NCBI RefSeq assembly: GCF_013408825.1
Contig: NZ_JACCBZ010000004.1
Location: 305,620 to 369,619, forward strand
From: Mucilaginibacter tundrae
Lineage (GTDB): Bacteria > Bacteroidota > Bacteroidia > Sphingobacteriales > Sphingobacteriaceae
DNA length: 64,000 bases
Direction of reading: 5' to 3'
Numbering within the stretch: the first letter of the stretch is position 1; every line of letters starts with the position of its first letter. The position numbers and the translations under genes are program-made. The notes beneath the pieces were generated by a model, which was not told where the DNA came from, ran no database searches, and saw only the letters and a list, made by a program, of their open reading frames with translations. Below, piece after piece: positions 52,235-61,814 of the stretch.

Positions 52235-53746
52235 ATGAAATATAGACTTTCTGGCTTTACTAAACTAAATGATTATACAAGCTTTTTAACCCTGCGGGTT
52301 CTACTAATTGCTTGTTTCTCATTTGTAATCATTAACAGCTTTGCACAAACTCCTGATACAAATAAATTATTTGTACCAATTGCCAGGGATACGGCCAATA
52401 AAGCTAAAGATTACTTTACCCTTAAACAATGTATTGATTATGCTTTACAACATGAGCCTTTTATTAACAATGCTTTAATCGGGGTAGATATTGCGCACGC
52501 TACTAATGCCATCAACCTATCGGGTTGGTTGCCGCAGGTTAACGCGAATGGCGATTTGATCCATTATTTTCAACAAAGCAACGGTGCATCGGTAATTCCG
52601 GGAGCCACAACAACTGGCGGAACATCAGGCACAACCACGGGTGGTACAACTACAGGAGGCACAGGTACAACCACTGGCGGAACAACCTCAGGAAGTTCTT
52701 CAACAGCAACCCGTACTACTTATGCTAACACATTTGTTCCGGAATTGCAGGTTTCACAGGCTATTTTTAGTCCGAGTTTATTGTATGCTTCAAAAAGTGC
52801 ACCTTTATATATACAACAAGCGCAACAAGTTAGCGACAGTACGAAAATATTTATCGTATCAACAGTAAGTAAATCATTTTATAATGTGTTGCTAACGCTT
52901 GAACAAATTAATGTATTGAAAGAAGATACTGCCCGTTTAGGCCGCAGTTTGCGCGATTCTTACCACCAATACGTTGGCGGTATTGTTGATGAGACTGATT
53001 ATGAAGAGGCTGAAATATCTTTAAATAACTCAAAAGCCCAACTTAAACAGGCAAACGAAAATGTTGTTCCTGAGTATGCGATCTTAAAGCAATATATGGG
53101 TTATCCGCCCGGGAAACAATTTGACGTGAATTTTGATACGTTGCAAATGATGCGAGATATCCGTATTGATACAGCTCAGCAGCTGGATTATGAAAAGAGA
53201 ATTGAAGTACAACAGCTAAAAACACAAAAAGCACTGCAAAATCAATTGGTTAATTATTACCGTACATCATTCCTTCCTACAGTGTCGGCATTTTTTGATT
53301 ATGATTTGGATTTTGAAAATAACCACGCGTCTGATTTATTTAATAGCTCATATCCAACCTCTCTTGTTGGTCTGTCAGTTAGCATACCAATTTTTACAGG
53401 TTTTTACCGTACAAATAATTTGCGCAAGGCCAGGTTACAGGAAAGGCAACTGGAATGGAATGATGTCGACTTAAAATCACAGATATATTCTCAGTATACT
53501 TCCGCTTTGGCTAATTATAAAGGTAATTTTTATAACCTGGAGTTATTACAAAAAAATGTAGCATTGGCCAAACGCGTTTACTTTGTTGTTCAGTTGCAAT
53601 ATAAACAAGGCATTGTGGCATATTTAAATGTTATCACAGCCGAATCCAATTTAATATCATCAGAAATCAGTTATCTAAACGCATTGTTCACGGTGCTATC
53701 TAATAAGATAGATCTTGAAAAATCAATGGGCACCATCACATACTAA
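52235..53746 (+). CDS. TolC family outer membrane efflux protein
   Basis: 503 residues. Signal region at 23-39 (cut near SFA-Q), OEP repeat start YFTLKQCIDYALQHEPFI, and long helical hairpins. An unusual Thr/Gly-rich insertion lies at about 125-160 (TTGGTSGTTTGG-like), probably in an extracellular or periplasmic loop. It is the only channel encoded in the second RND operon and stands 20 bases ahead of its adaptor. Confidence 0.9.
   Translation: MKYRLSGFTKLNDYTSFLTLRVLLIACFSFVIINSFAQTPDTNKLFVPIARDTANKAKDYFTLKQCIDYALQHEPFINNALIGVDIAHATNAINLSGWLPQVNANGDLIHYFQQSNGASVIPGATTTGGTSGTTTGGTTTGGTGTTTGGTTSGSSSTATRTTYANTFVPELQVSQAIFSPSLLYASKSAPLYIQQAQQVSDSTKIFIVSTVSKSFYNVLLTLEQINVLKEDTARLGRSLRDSYHQYVGGIVDETDYEEAEISLNNSKAQLKQANENVVPEYAILKQYMGYPPGKQFDVNFDTLQMMRDIRIDTAQQLDYEKRIEVQQLKTQKALQNQLVNYYRTSFLPTVSAFFDYDLDFENNHASDLFNSSYPTSLVGLSVSIPIFTGFYRTNNLRKARLQERQLEWNDVDLKSQIYSQYTSALANYKGNFYNLELLQKNVALAKRVYFVVQLQYKQGIVAYLNVITAESNLISSEISYLNALFTVLSNKIDLEKSMGTITY
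52605..52700 (+). repeat. Imperfect Thr-Gly-Gly minisatellite in the tolC-like gene
   Basis: Units of 12-18 bases of the type ACAACYGGCGGAACA recur five to six times, coding for (T)TTGG(T). All units keep the frame. The bases vary at third positions, so the array is not recent. Confidence 0.75.
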
Positions 53747-53766
53747 CGCATAAAACACAACCTGGC

Positions 53767-54948
53767 ATGAACAAAGTAATTTTAAATATGGTTTTTGCAA
53801 GTTGCTTAATCCTGAGCGCTTGCGGTAAAAAACAACCCCCTCAAAATAACGAGATACCTGTTAATTTAATGAAGGTTAAGGCACAAACCGTGTTGTATTA
53901 TGATAAATACCCTTCCACTACACAGGCATTAATGCAGGTTAATATATTGCCACAGGTACAAGGTGATGTTACAGGCATATTTTTTAAAGAAGGTAGCCAT
54001 GTAAAAAAAGGTCAGAAGTTATACGATATAGATTCGAAAATCTATAAAGATAACTATGACGCTGCGGTAGCCAATTTAAAGGTATCGCAAGGCACGTTGG
54101 TTCAATCTCAACAAGATGCCGACCGCTATGAATATTTAAATAAATACAAGGCGGTAGCTAAACAATTGTATGATCATGCTGTAATCACACTTGATAATTC
54201 AAAAAATCAGGTAAAATCATCGGAACAGGCAGTAAAATCGGCAAAAACAAGCTTGAGTTATGCAACAATTTATGCGCCTTTTGACGGTACAATAGGTTTC
54301 AGTAATGTAAAGTTGGGTGATGTGGTATCGGTTAACACAACCATATTAAATACTATATCAACTGATAACCCTATGGCGGTTGATTTTATCATCAATGAAA
54401 AACAATTGCCGAGGTTTGAAAAAATGCTACATAATAAAAAAACTATCGATTCATTATTTACCATCGCTTTGCCTGATAATTCGATCTACCCTTATGTAGG
54501 AAAAATCTCAGTTATTGATCGCGCGGTAGATGCGCAAACCGGCGCTATCAGAATAAGGCTGGTATTCCCTAATCCTAAAGGCGATTTAAGAGTTGGCATG
54601 AGCTGTTTGGTAAGGGTACATAATCAGGATGAAGCGCCACAAATGGTGATCCCGAACAAAGCGGTCGTGGAGCAAATGGGTGAATATTTTGTTTACATGG
54701 CCAAAGATACCATGGTTAACAATCCGGCAGCTAAAGCTGACTCGGCTAAAGACAAAAAGAAAGAGTTGATTGCGATAGAGAAAAAAGTACAGGTTGGTCA
54801 GGTTATCGGCGGGAACATCGTTATAAAAAGCGGTATAAGTGTAGGCGATAGGGTAGTAACTGACGGTGTGCAAACGTTACATGATGGCGCGCCGATCACA
54901 ACCAAGAACGTAGTACCGCCTGCATCTGGCGGTAAAAAAGGAAAATAG
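53767..54948 (+). CDS. RND efflux periplasmic adaptor, lipoprotein
   Basis: 393 residues, HlyD/AcrA family. Lipobox LILSAC at 19. Lipoyl half-motifs GIFFKEGSHVKKGQKLYDID and ATIYAPFDGTIGFSNVKLG flank the coiled-coil hairpin (about 95-155). A C-terminal Lys/Ala-rich insertion (ADSAKDKKKEL, about 320-335) is atypical. It follows tolC by 20 bases and serves one or both pumps downstream. Confidence 0.92.
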   Translation: MNKVILNMVFASCLILSACGKKQPPQNNEIPVNLMKVKAQTVLYYDKYPSTTQALMQVNILPQVQGDVTGIFFKEGSHVKKGQKLYDIDSKIYKDNYDAAVANLKVSQGTLVQSQQDADRYEYLNKYKAVAKQLYDHAVITLDNSKNQVKSSEQAVKSAKTSLSYATIYAPFDGTIGFSNVKLGDVVSVNTTILNTISTDNPMAVDFIINEKQLPRFEKMLHNKKTIDSLFTIALPDNSIYPYVGKISVIDRAVDAQTGAIRIRLVFPNPKGDLRVGMSCLVRVHNQDEAPQMVIPNKAVVEQMGEYFVYMAKDTMVNNPAAKADSAKDKKKELIAIEKKVQVGQVIGGNIVIKSGISVGDRVVTDGVQTLHDGAPITTKNVVPPASGGKKGK

Positions 54949-54993
54949 TACCTGAATGATTATGTGCAGCTTCTATCCATTGAAATTTAATAT

Positions 54994-57900
54994 ATGATTG
55001 CTAATACTTTTATAAAAAGACCGGTAACTGCTATAGTTATATCTATTGTATTGGTGATCACGGGGATCGTTAGTATCCTTGTTTTACCAATCGACCAATA
55101 CCCGGATATAACGCCACCCGTTGTACAGGTGAACGGACAGTTTACTGGCGCCGATGCGCAAACTGTTGAACAAACAGTAGCCACTCCGATAGAAGAGCAG
55201 GTGAATGGTACACCCGGAATGGAATACATGCAGAGCAACAGTACCAATAACGGGCTCATGCAAATGAATGTTACCTTTAAAATAGGTACCGACATTGATG
55301 TTGCCGCGCTTGATGTGCAAAACCGTGTTAGTATAGCTACTCCATTATTACCTGCTGTTGTAAGCCGTTTGGGCCTTACAGTGCGGGCTGTAAACCCAAG
55401 TATGCTAATGATGGTGGCGATATACGCACCTAAGGGCACACACAACATTACTTTCTTAGATAATTACACCAATATATTTATACAGGATGCGCTTTTACGT
55501 GTACCAGGCGTAGGTAGTATCAGCAAATTTACGGATGATTTTAGTATGCGTATCTGGATGAACCCAGATAAAATGGCATCCTACAGTTTAACCCCAACAG
55601 ATGTTATTAATGCGTTAAATGCACAAAATGTTCAGGTTGCTGCTGGTACTGCCGGCGTACCGCCACAGTCGTCAAGCCAAACTTATGAGTTGGGTATTTT
55701 GGTGAATGGCCGTTTAAGCACAGTGCCTGAGTTTGAAAACATCATTGTTAAAACTATACCTTCTACAGGTGCTTTAGTATATCTTAAGGATGTGGCCCGG
55801 GTTGAGTTAGGTAAGTTTACATTTTCAAGTAACTCATTTGTTGATGGGCACCGCGCATCGTACTTGCAAATATACCAGGCGCCGGGGAGTAACGCGCTGC
55901 AAACTGCAAAAGGTGTTTATGATGAACTTGCAAAATTAAAACAGACCTTCCCATCTGATGTAACATACAGTGTTCCGTTTGAAGCGGTTACAGTTGTAAA
56001 GGTTTCAATGGAGGACGTTGTTGGTACATTATTAAAAACCCTGGGTTTGGTTGGGATCGTAGTGTTTTTATTCCTTCAAACATGGCGTTCAACTCTTATC
56101 CCTATTTTGGCTATCCCGGTATCTATATTTGGTACATTCTGCTTTTTTATCCCATTGGGCTTTAGCATAAATACATTAACCATGTTTGGTTTTGTATTGG
56201 CGATAGGTATTGTTGTAGATGATGCCATTATTGTGGTAGAGGCAGTACAGCACTATATCGATCACGATAAAATGTCGCCTAAAGAAGCAACATATCAGGC
56301 TATGAAAGATATATCCGCACCGGTTGTGGCTATCGCGTTGATTTTGGCGGCGGTATTCGTTCCGGTTGGGTTCATTCCCGGCATTGTAGGCCGTTTATAT
56401 CAACAATTTGCAATAACAATCGCCATATCAGTTATCATATCTGCATTTATAGCTTTATCGTTAACACCGGCACTTTGTACCTTACTATTAAAACCTACTG
56501 ATGAGAGCAAGAAAAATAAAGGCCTCACCAAATATTTCACCAAATTTAATAATTGGTTCCAACGTATTACAGATAGCTATACCGAAGGCGTAAGAAGGTG
56601 TATAGACGCTGCTAAATACATAGTTATATTATTAGTTTGCGTATGTATTGGCGCATATTTAATGTTTCAAGCTAAACCGACCGGCTTTATTCCCTCAGAG
56701 GATGATGGAAACCTGTATGTCACCTATCAATTACCACCCGCATCATCAACAGTAGCTGCAACAAATGTTATGCAGCAATTAATGAAAGTTGTTGGTACTA
56801 CACCAGGCGTTGCACACTATGCGGCATTATCAGGCTTAAACGTTGTTACCAACGCAAGTAACTCTAATAATGGTACCATTTATTGTCAGCTTGCCCCTTG
56901 GGACGAACGTAGCAAATCAACAGAACAGGTGCCTGGTATTGTTGGTGAATTACAAAGGCGCATAGATTCTGCAGGTATAAAAAATGCAGATGTAGAAGTT
57001 ATACAACCGTCGCCATTACCGGGTGTAGGATCTACGGTTGGTTTCAGTATGCAGGTTGAGCAGCGTAGCACGAACGATAATTTGCAGCAGTTTGAAACAG
57101 TAATGAATAAGTTTGTTGCCGATGCTAATAAAGATCCGGCTATTACCGGTTCGTATACCTTTTATACAGCGCATACACCAAACTTCAATTTAACTGTGGA
57201 TAGGGAAAAATGTGAAAAATTAGGAGTTAATATCTCCGATGTATTCACTGCCTTACAAGCATTTATGGGTAGCTTGTATATCAATGATTTTACTACATAT
57301 GCCCGTACATTTCACGTGGTGGTTCAGGCTGATACAGCTTATCGCGGAATGATATCAGACGTTGATAAATATTATGTGCGTAACCAGGCAGGCACAATGG
57401 TACCGTTAGGAACCTTAGTCAGCTATTCGCCAACAGTTGCTGCACCGCTAATATCGCATTTTAACATCTTTCGCTCAGCCGAGATCGATGGTTCTAATAA
57501 ACCAGGGTACAGTAGTACACAAGCGTTAGATGCTTTACAAAAATTGGCAGCAAAGGATTTACCTACAGGGTATGCGTATGAATTTTCAGGTTTGAGTTAC
57601 GAAGAAATAAAAGCTGGTTCAACCACCATTTATATATTCATGTTCTCTATCACGTTTGTATTCTTATTCTTGGCCGCGTTGTATGAAAGCTGGTCTGTTC
57701 CGTTCTCAGTGCTGTTGGCTGTCCCGATCGGTGCTTTTGGAGCGATATTGGCATTGATTTGTGTGCCTGATTTAACAGACAACGTATATGCTCAAATTGG
57801 TTTAATTACATTGATAGGTCTGGCGGCTAAAAATGCCATTTTGATTGTAGAATTTGCCAAAGTGCGTGTGGATAGGGGCGAGGAATTACTCAAATCAACA

Positions 57901-58254
57901 TTAGACGCTGTTAGCTTACGTTTACGTCCAATTGTCATGACGTCTTTAGCCTTTATATTGGGTGTGCTACCTTTGGTTTTGGCAACAGGTGCCGGTGCCG
58001 TTGGAAGAAGAACTATTGGCTTTACCGTGTTGGGCGGGATGCTTGCGGCATCTACTATAGCCATATTTGTGGTTCCCGTATTGTACGTAATTATTACCAA
58101 ATTCTCTTATGGTAAGGAAAAGCTCGAATATCTGAAGGCTCATCATAAAGAGTTAATGGAAAAGGCTAGGAAAGTTGAAGAGCAAAATATTGACCCCGAA
58201 CTCGAATTTGAGATACAAAAATCTCGCGAACTGAATAATCCAGGTCAAGCATGA
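54994..58254 (+). CDS. RND efflux pump, HAE1 type, first of a tandem pair
   Basis: 1086 residues. Twelve helices and two periplasmic loops; the proton-relay aspartates are in AIGIVVDDAIIVVEA (helix 4). The start MIANTFIKRPVTAIVISI matches AcrB-type pumps. A C-terminal tail of about 50 charged residues follows the last helix (KVEEQNIDPELEFEI). Its stop overlaps the start of the second pump by 4 bases (ATGA). Confidence 0.94.
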   Translation: MIANTFIKRPVTAIVISIVLVITGIVSILVLPIDQYPDITPPVVQVNGQFTGADAQTVEQTVATPIEEQVNGTPGMEYMQSNSTNNGLMQMNVTFKIGTDIDVAALDVQNRVSIATPLLPAVVSRLGLTVRAVNPSMLMMVAIYAPKGTHNITFLDNYTNIFIQDALLRVPGVGSISKFTDDFSMRIWMNPDKMASYSLTPTDVINALNAQNVQVAAGTAGVPPQSSSQTYELGILVNGRLSTVPEFENIIVKTIPSTGALVYLKDVARVELGKFTFSSNSFVDGHRASYLQIYQAPGSNALQTAKGVYDELAKLKQTFPSDVTYSVPFEAVTVVKVSMEDVVGTLLKTLGLVGIVVFLFLQTWRSTLIPILAIPVSIFGTFCFFIPLGFSINTLTMFGFVLAIGIVVDDAIIVVEAVQHYIDHDKMSPKEATYQAMKDISAPVVAIALILAAVFVPVGFIPGIVGRLYQQFAITIAISVIISAFIALSLTPALCTLLLKPTDESKKNKGLTKYFTKFNNWFQRITDSYTEGVRRCIDAAKYIVILLVCVCIGAYLMFQAKPTGFIPSEDDGNLYVTYQLPPASSTVAATNVMQQLMKVVGTTPGVAHYAALSGLNVVTNASNSNNGTIYCQLAPWDERSKSTEQVPGIVGELQRRIDSAGIKNADVEVIQPSPLPGVGSTVGFSMQVEQRSTNDNLQQFETVMNKFVADANKDPAITGSYTFYTAHTPNFNLTVDREKCEKLGVNISDVFTALQAFMGSLYINDFTTYARTFHVVVQADTAYRGMISDVDKYYVRNQAGTMVPLGTLVSYSPTVAAPLISHFNIFRSAEIDGSNKPGYSSTQALDALQKLAAKDLPTGYAYEFSGLSYEEIKAGSTTIYIFMFSITFVFLFLAALYESWSVPFSVLLAVPIGAFGAILALICVPDLTDNVYAQIGLITLIGLAAKNAILIVEFAKVRVDRGEELLKSTLDAVSLRLRPIVMTSLAFILGVLPLVLATGAGAVGRRTIGFTVLGGMLAASTIAIFVVPVLYVIITKFSYGKEKLEYLKAHHKELMEKARKVEEQNIDPELEFEIQKSRELNNPGQA

Positions 58255-61200
58255 TCGCTAATACATTTATAAAAAGGCCTGTAACTGCTATAGTTATCTC
58301 CCTGGTTTTAATGATTTCCGGGTTGATATGTCTTTTTAATCTGGCAGTCGACCAGTATCCTAATATATCGCCTCCAAGTGTTTCTGTATCAGGTTCCTAT
58401 ACCGGTGCCGATGCAGAAACTGTTGAGCAAACAGTGGCCACGCCAATAGAGGAACAGGTAAACGGTACACCGGGTATGGAGTATATGCAAAGTACTAACA
58501 CTAATAGTGGTGGTATGAGCATAAGGGTTACTTTCAACATTGGTACTAATGTTGAGATAGCGGCTTTAAATGTTCAAAATCGCGTAGGTATTGCAAGTCC
58601 TGCACTTCCGGCGGTAGTAAGTAAATTAGGGCTAACTGTACGCGCGAGTAACCCCGATATGTTAATGTTGGTTGCGATATTTTCGCCAAAAGGTATGCAC
58701 AACATTACATTTCTAGATAATTATACCAACACATTTATTTTAGATGCTGTACTACGTGTGCCCGGTGTAGGTGATGTTACTGCCCGTGCGGATCAGTTTA
58801 GTATGCGTATCTGGATGAATCCGGATAAAATGGCATCTTATAATATTACCACCGGCGATGTTGATTCAGCTTTAACTGCTCAAAATGTTTACGTGGCTGC
58901 TGGTGCGGTGGGATCACCGCCGCAACGTAGTTCACAATCTTTTGAAACCGGTATTCTGGTGAACGGTATGCTTAACAAAGCATCTGATTACCAAAAGATA
59001 GTTGTTAAAACAAATCCTACTACGGGTGCGATGGTTTATTTAAAGGATATAGCCAGGGTTGAACTAGGTAAATTTACTTTCGCCAGCAACTCATTTGTAG
59101 ATGGTGGTAAACGCGCTTCTATATTACAGATATTCCAATCGCCAGGCAGTAACGCGCTACAGACCGCGGATAATGTTTATAAAGAGCTTGCGCTCTTAAA
59201 AAAATCATTCCCTGCCGACGTTGATTACAGTGTGCCATTTGAATCGATTACCATTATTAAAGTATCAATGGACGAGGTGGTCGGCACACTCTTAAAAGCT
59301 TTAGGACTAGTTGCGATAGTAGTATTGTTATTTCTGCAAAACTGGAGATCTACGATTATTCCGATAGTCGCCATTCCTGTGTCTATACTTTCTACGTTCA
59401 TCTTCTTTATACCACTTGGATTTACTATCAATACATTAACCATGTTTGGTTTCGTTTTGGCGATAGGTATCGTAGTGGATGACGCGATTATTGTGGTCGA
59501 AGCGGTGCAGCATTACATTGACGAACAGCATATGTCGCCTAAAGAGGCTACTTATCAAGCGATGAAGGAGATTTCGGCCCCGGTAATCGCTATAGCGCTT
59601 ATATTGGCATCTGTATTTGTTCCTGTAGGTTTTATACCCGGTATAGTAGGGCGATTGTATCAACAATTTGCAATAACTATAGCCATATCAGTTATTATAT
59701 CGGCATTTGTTGCGTTATCTTTAACACCCGCTTTGTGTACATTGCTTTTGAGGCCATCGCATCACGAGGCTAAAAAATCTAACTTTGTCGCAAATTGGAT
59801 AGAGAAGTTTTTCAATTTCTTTAATAATACCTTTGATAAAGTTACAGCCCGTTATGTAAATGGGGTAAGGCGGTGTATAAAATATACTTGGGTAGTAATT
59901 TTAATACTGGCAGGTATTTGCGTAGGAACTGTATATCTGTTTAAATTAAAGCCATCTGGCTTTGTGCCGTCAGAAGACGGAGGCAGATTATATGTAACCT
60001 ATCAGTTGCCCGATGCTTCGTCAACATCACAATCTGTTGCCGTGATGAACAAGCTCATGAAAGTAGTTAGTACAACTCCTGGGATTCTTCATTATACAGC
60101 TTCATCGGGTTTTAATATTTTAAATGGTGGCGCTACCTCAAATAGTGGTTCCATGTTCCTTATGCTTAAGCCGTGGGATGAACGTACTACTCCTGGTACT
60201 ATGTTCCCTGGCATAATGAAGGTTCTAACTAACAAATTTGCGAAGGCAGGTATTAAAAATGCTTCTGTGGTAGTTATACAACCGCCGCCAATAAGAGGTA
60301 TAGGTATAGCAGCCGGTTTCAGTATGCAAATTGAGCAAGGAAATTCAACTGATGATATACACCAGTTTGAAGCGGCTGTACACAAGTTTGTAGCGGCAGC
60401 TCAAAAAAATCCGGCTACGTCAACCGCATTTAGTTATTTTTCAGCTCATACACCAAGCTATGATCTAACCGTTGACAGGGCTAAGTGCGAAAAGTTGGGT
60501 ATAAATATTTCGGACGTGTTTTCTACAATGCAAGCGTATATGGGGAGTTTGTTTGTAAATAACTTTACGTTATATAATAGAACATATCATGTTGTTATAC
60601 AGGCAGATACGCAATACCGTGCCTTGATATCAAACATGGATAAATACTATGTTCGTAACTCAGTAGGTAACATGACTCCTTTAAGCAGCGTTATCAGTTA
60701 CAAGCCAACTATAGCTGCACCACTGATCAGTCACTTCAATATTTTCCGTTCAGCCGAAGTTGACGGATCAATACCTGACGGATATAGCAGCGGGCAATCG
60801 TTGGATGAATTAAAACATCTTGCGGAAACTAAATTACCACGCGGGTATACTTTTGAATTTTCGGGCTTAAGCTATGAAGAAATAAAAGCGGGATCGCTCA
60901 CGATTTATATTTTTATGTTTTCCATCGTGTTCGTGTTCTTATTCCTTGCCGCGTTATATGAAAGTTGGTCGGTACCATTCTCGGTAATGCTCGCGGTACC
61001 TGTTAGTGCCTTTGGTGCGATCGTTTTCTTAACATTATGGCCACTTGTTACGCAAAATCAGTTAACTAACAATGTATATGCGCAAATTGGTTTAATCACA
61101 CTTATCGGTTTATCTGCTAAAAATGCAATCCTGATTGTGGAGTTCGCCAAAATACGTGTCGATCAGGGTATAGAGTTGCTGGAAGCGACATTGGAAGCGG

Positions 61201-61574
61201 TTCGCTTACGTTTAAGGCCAATCATTATGACTTCAATGGCATTTATATTGGGTGTACTACCATTGGCCTTAGCGACAGGAGCTGGTGGCGCTTCAAGAAA
61301 TACCATTGGGGTAACCGTTTTGGGTGGGATGGTAGCTTCGTCAACCATTTCAATATTTGTTGTGCCAGTATTGTTTGTATTCTTTACACGTTTTTCTTAC
61401 GGTAAAAAACAACTGGAATGGTTACAAGCAAACCATGAATTGCTACTAGAAAAAGCGAAAAAAGTAGAGGAGCAAAATATTGATCCGGAGCTGGAATACG
61501 AAATAGCTGACTCGCGCGAGCGGAACAAAGTAGAACGCGCGAAAAAAGGATTGCATCCTGATAACGAAGAATAG
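58251..61574 (+). CDS. RND efflux pump, HAE1 type, second of a tandem pair
   Basis: 1107 residues, clearly paralogous to the pump before it over the full length: the first 18 residues are the same, helix 4 is the same (VVDDAIIVVEAVQHYID) and the tail repeats KVEEQNIDPELE. Both proton-relay aspartates are kept, so it is not an inactive partner. It overlaps the upstream gene by 4 bases. Difference is greatest in the periplasmic loops, as expected if the two handle different substrates or form a mixed trimer like MdtB/MdtC. Confidence 0.94.
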   Translation: MIANTFIKRPVTAIVISLVLMISGLICLFNLAVDQYPNISPPSVSVSGSYTGADAETVEQTVATPIEEQVNGTPGMEYMQSTNTNSGGMSIRVTFNIGTNVEIAALNVQNRVGIASPALPAVVSKLGLTVRASNPDMLMLVAIFSPKGMHNITFLDNYTNTFILDAVLRVPGVGDVTARADQFSMRIWMNPDKMASYNITTGDVDSALTAQNVYVAAGAVGSPPQRSSQSFETGILVNGMLNKASDYQKIVVKTNPTTGAMVYLKDIARVELGKFTFASNSFVDGGKRASILQIFQSPGSNALQTADNVYKELALLKKSFPADVDYSVPFESITIIKVSMDEVVGTLLKALGLVAIVVLLFLQNWRSTIIPIVAIPVSILSTFIFFIPLGFTINTLTMFGFVLAIGIVVDDAIIVVEAVQHYIDEQHMSPKEATYQAMKEISAPVIAIALILASVFVPVGFIPGIVGRLYQQFAITIAISVIISAFVALSLTPALCTLLLRPSHHEAKKSNFVANWIEKFFNFFNNTFDKVTARYVNGVRRCIKYTWVVILILAGICVGTVYLFKLKPSGFVPSEDGGRLYVTYQLPDASSTSQSVAVMNKLMKVVSTTPGILHYTASSGFNILNGGATSNSGSMFLMLKPWDERTTPGTMFPGIMKVLTNKFAKAGIKNASVVVIQPPPIRGIGIAAGFSMQIEQGNSTDDIHQFEAAVHKFVAAAQKNPATSTAFSYFSAHTPSYDLTVDRAKCEKLGINISDVFSTMQAYMGSLFVNNFTLYNRTYHVVIQADTQYRALISNMDKYYVRNSVGNMTPLSSVISYKPTIAAPLISHFNIFRSAEVDGSIPDGYSSGQSLDELKHLAETKLPRGYTFEFSGLSYEEIKAGSLTIYIFMFSIVFVFLFLAALYESWSVPFSVMLAVPVSAFGAIVFLTLWPLVTQNQLTNNVYAQIGLITLIGLSAKNAILIVEFAKIRVDQGIELLEATLEAVRLRLRPIIMTSMAFILGVLPLALATGAGGASRNTIGVTVLGGMVASSTISIFVVPVLFVFFTRFSYGKKQLEWLQANHELLLEKAKKVEEQNIDPELEYEIADSRERNKVERAKKGLHPDNEE

Positions 61575-61618
61575 TCAGGGATAAAACAATTACTTAATTA
61601 AAAATTAATCTATTGGCA

Positions 61619-61647
61619 TGTTAGTTGGTCTTATAGACTAACTAACA
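61619..61647. repeat. Hairpin ahead of the small lipoprotein gene
   Basis: TGTTAGTTGGTC (61619-61630) and GACTAACTAACA (61636-61647) pair over 12 bases with one G-U, loop TTATA. No T run follows, so it is not a standard terminator. It lies 45 bases after the pump stop and 9 bases before the ATG of the 50-residue lipoprotein and could control either. Confidence 0.55.
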
Positions 61648-61656
61648 TCAACCAAA

Positions 61657-61809
61657 ATGAAAATAATAAAATATTTATTGCTATTTGCGGTAATAATGGT
61701 AGCTACCAGTTCATGTGTAGTTAGGGCACGTGGCGGGGTATATGTACGCGGCCATTACGAAAACGGGGCTGGTGGTACGCATTGGGTGCCAGGCCATTAT
61801 GCACAATAA
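61657..61809 (+). CDS. Small secreted lipoprotein with WVPGHY motif
   Basis: 50 residues. Lipobox ATSSC gives C20 as lipid site. The mature 31 residues read VVRARGGVYVRGHYENG and AGGTHWVPGHYAQ: two GHY words and one WVPGHY, the same W-x-P-G-x-Y/W unit as in the YXWGXW protein at 50164. It is too short for ordinary length cut-offs but the signal, lipobox and motif make it convincing. Function unknown; surface or periplasmic face of a membrane. Confidence 0.75.
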   Translation: MKIIKYLLLFAVIMVATSSCVVRARGGVYVRGHYENGAGGTHWVPGHYAQ

Positions 61810-61814
61810 CCAAT

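Noticed and set aside
54987..55448. 153-residue minus-strand frame at the start of the tandem pump gene
   Set aside because: Antisense shadow of a conserved RND N-terminus.
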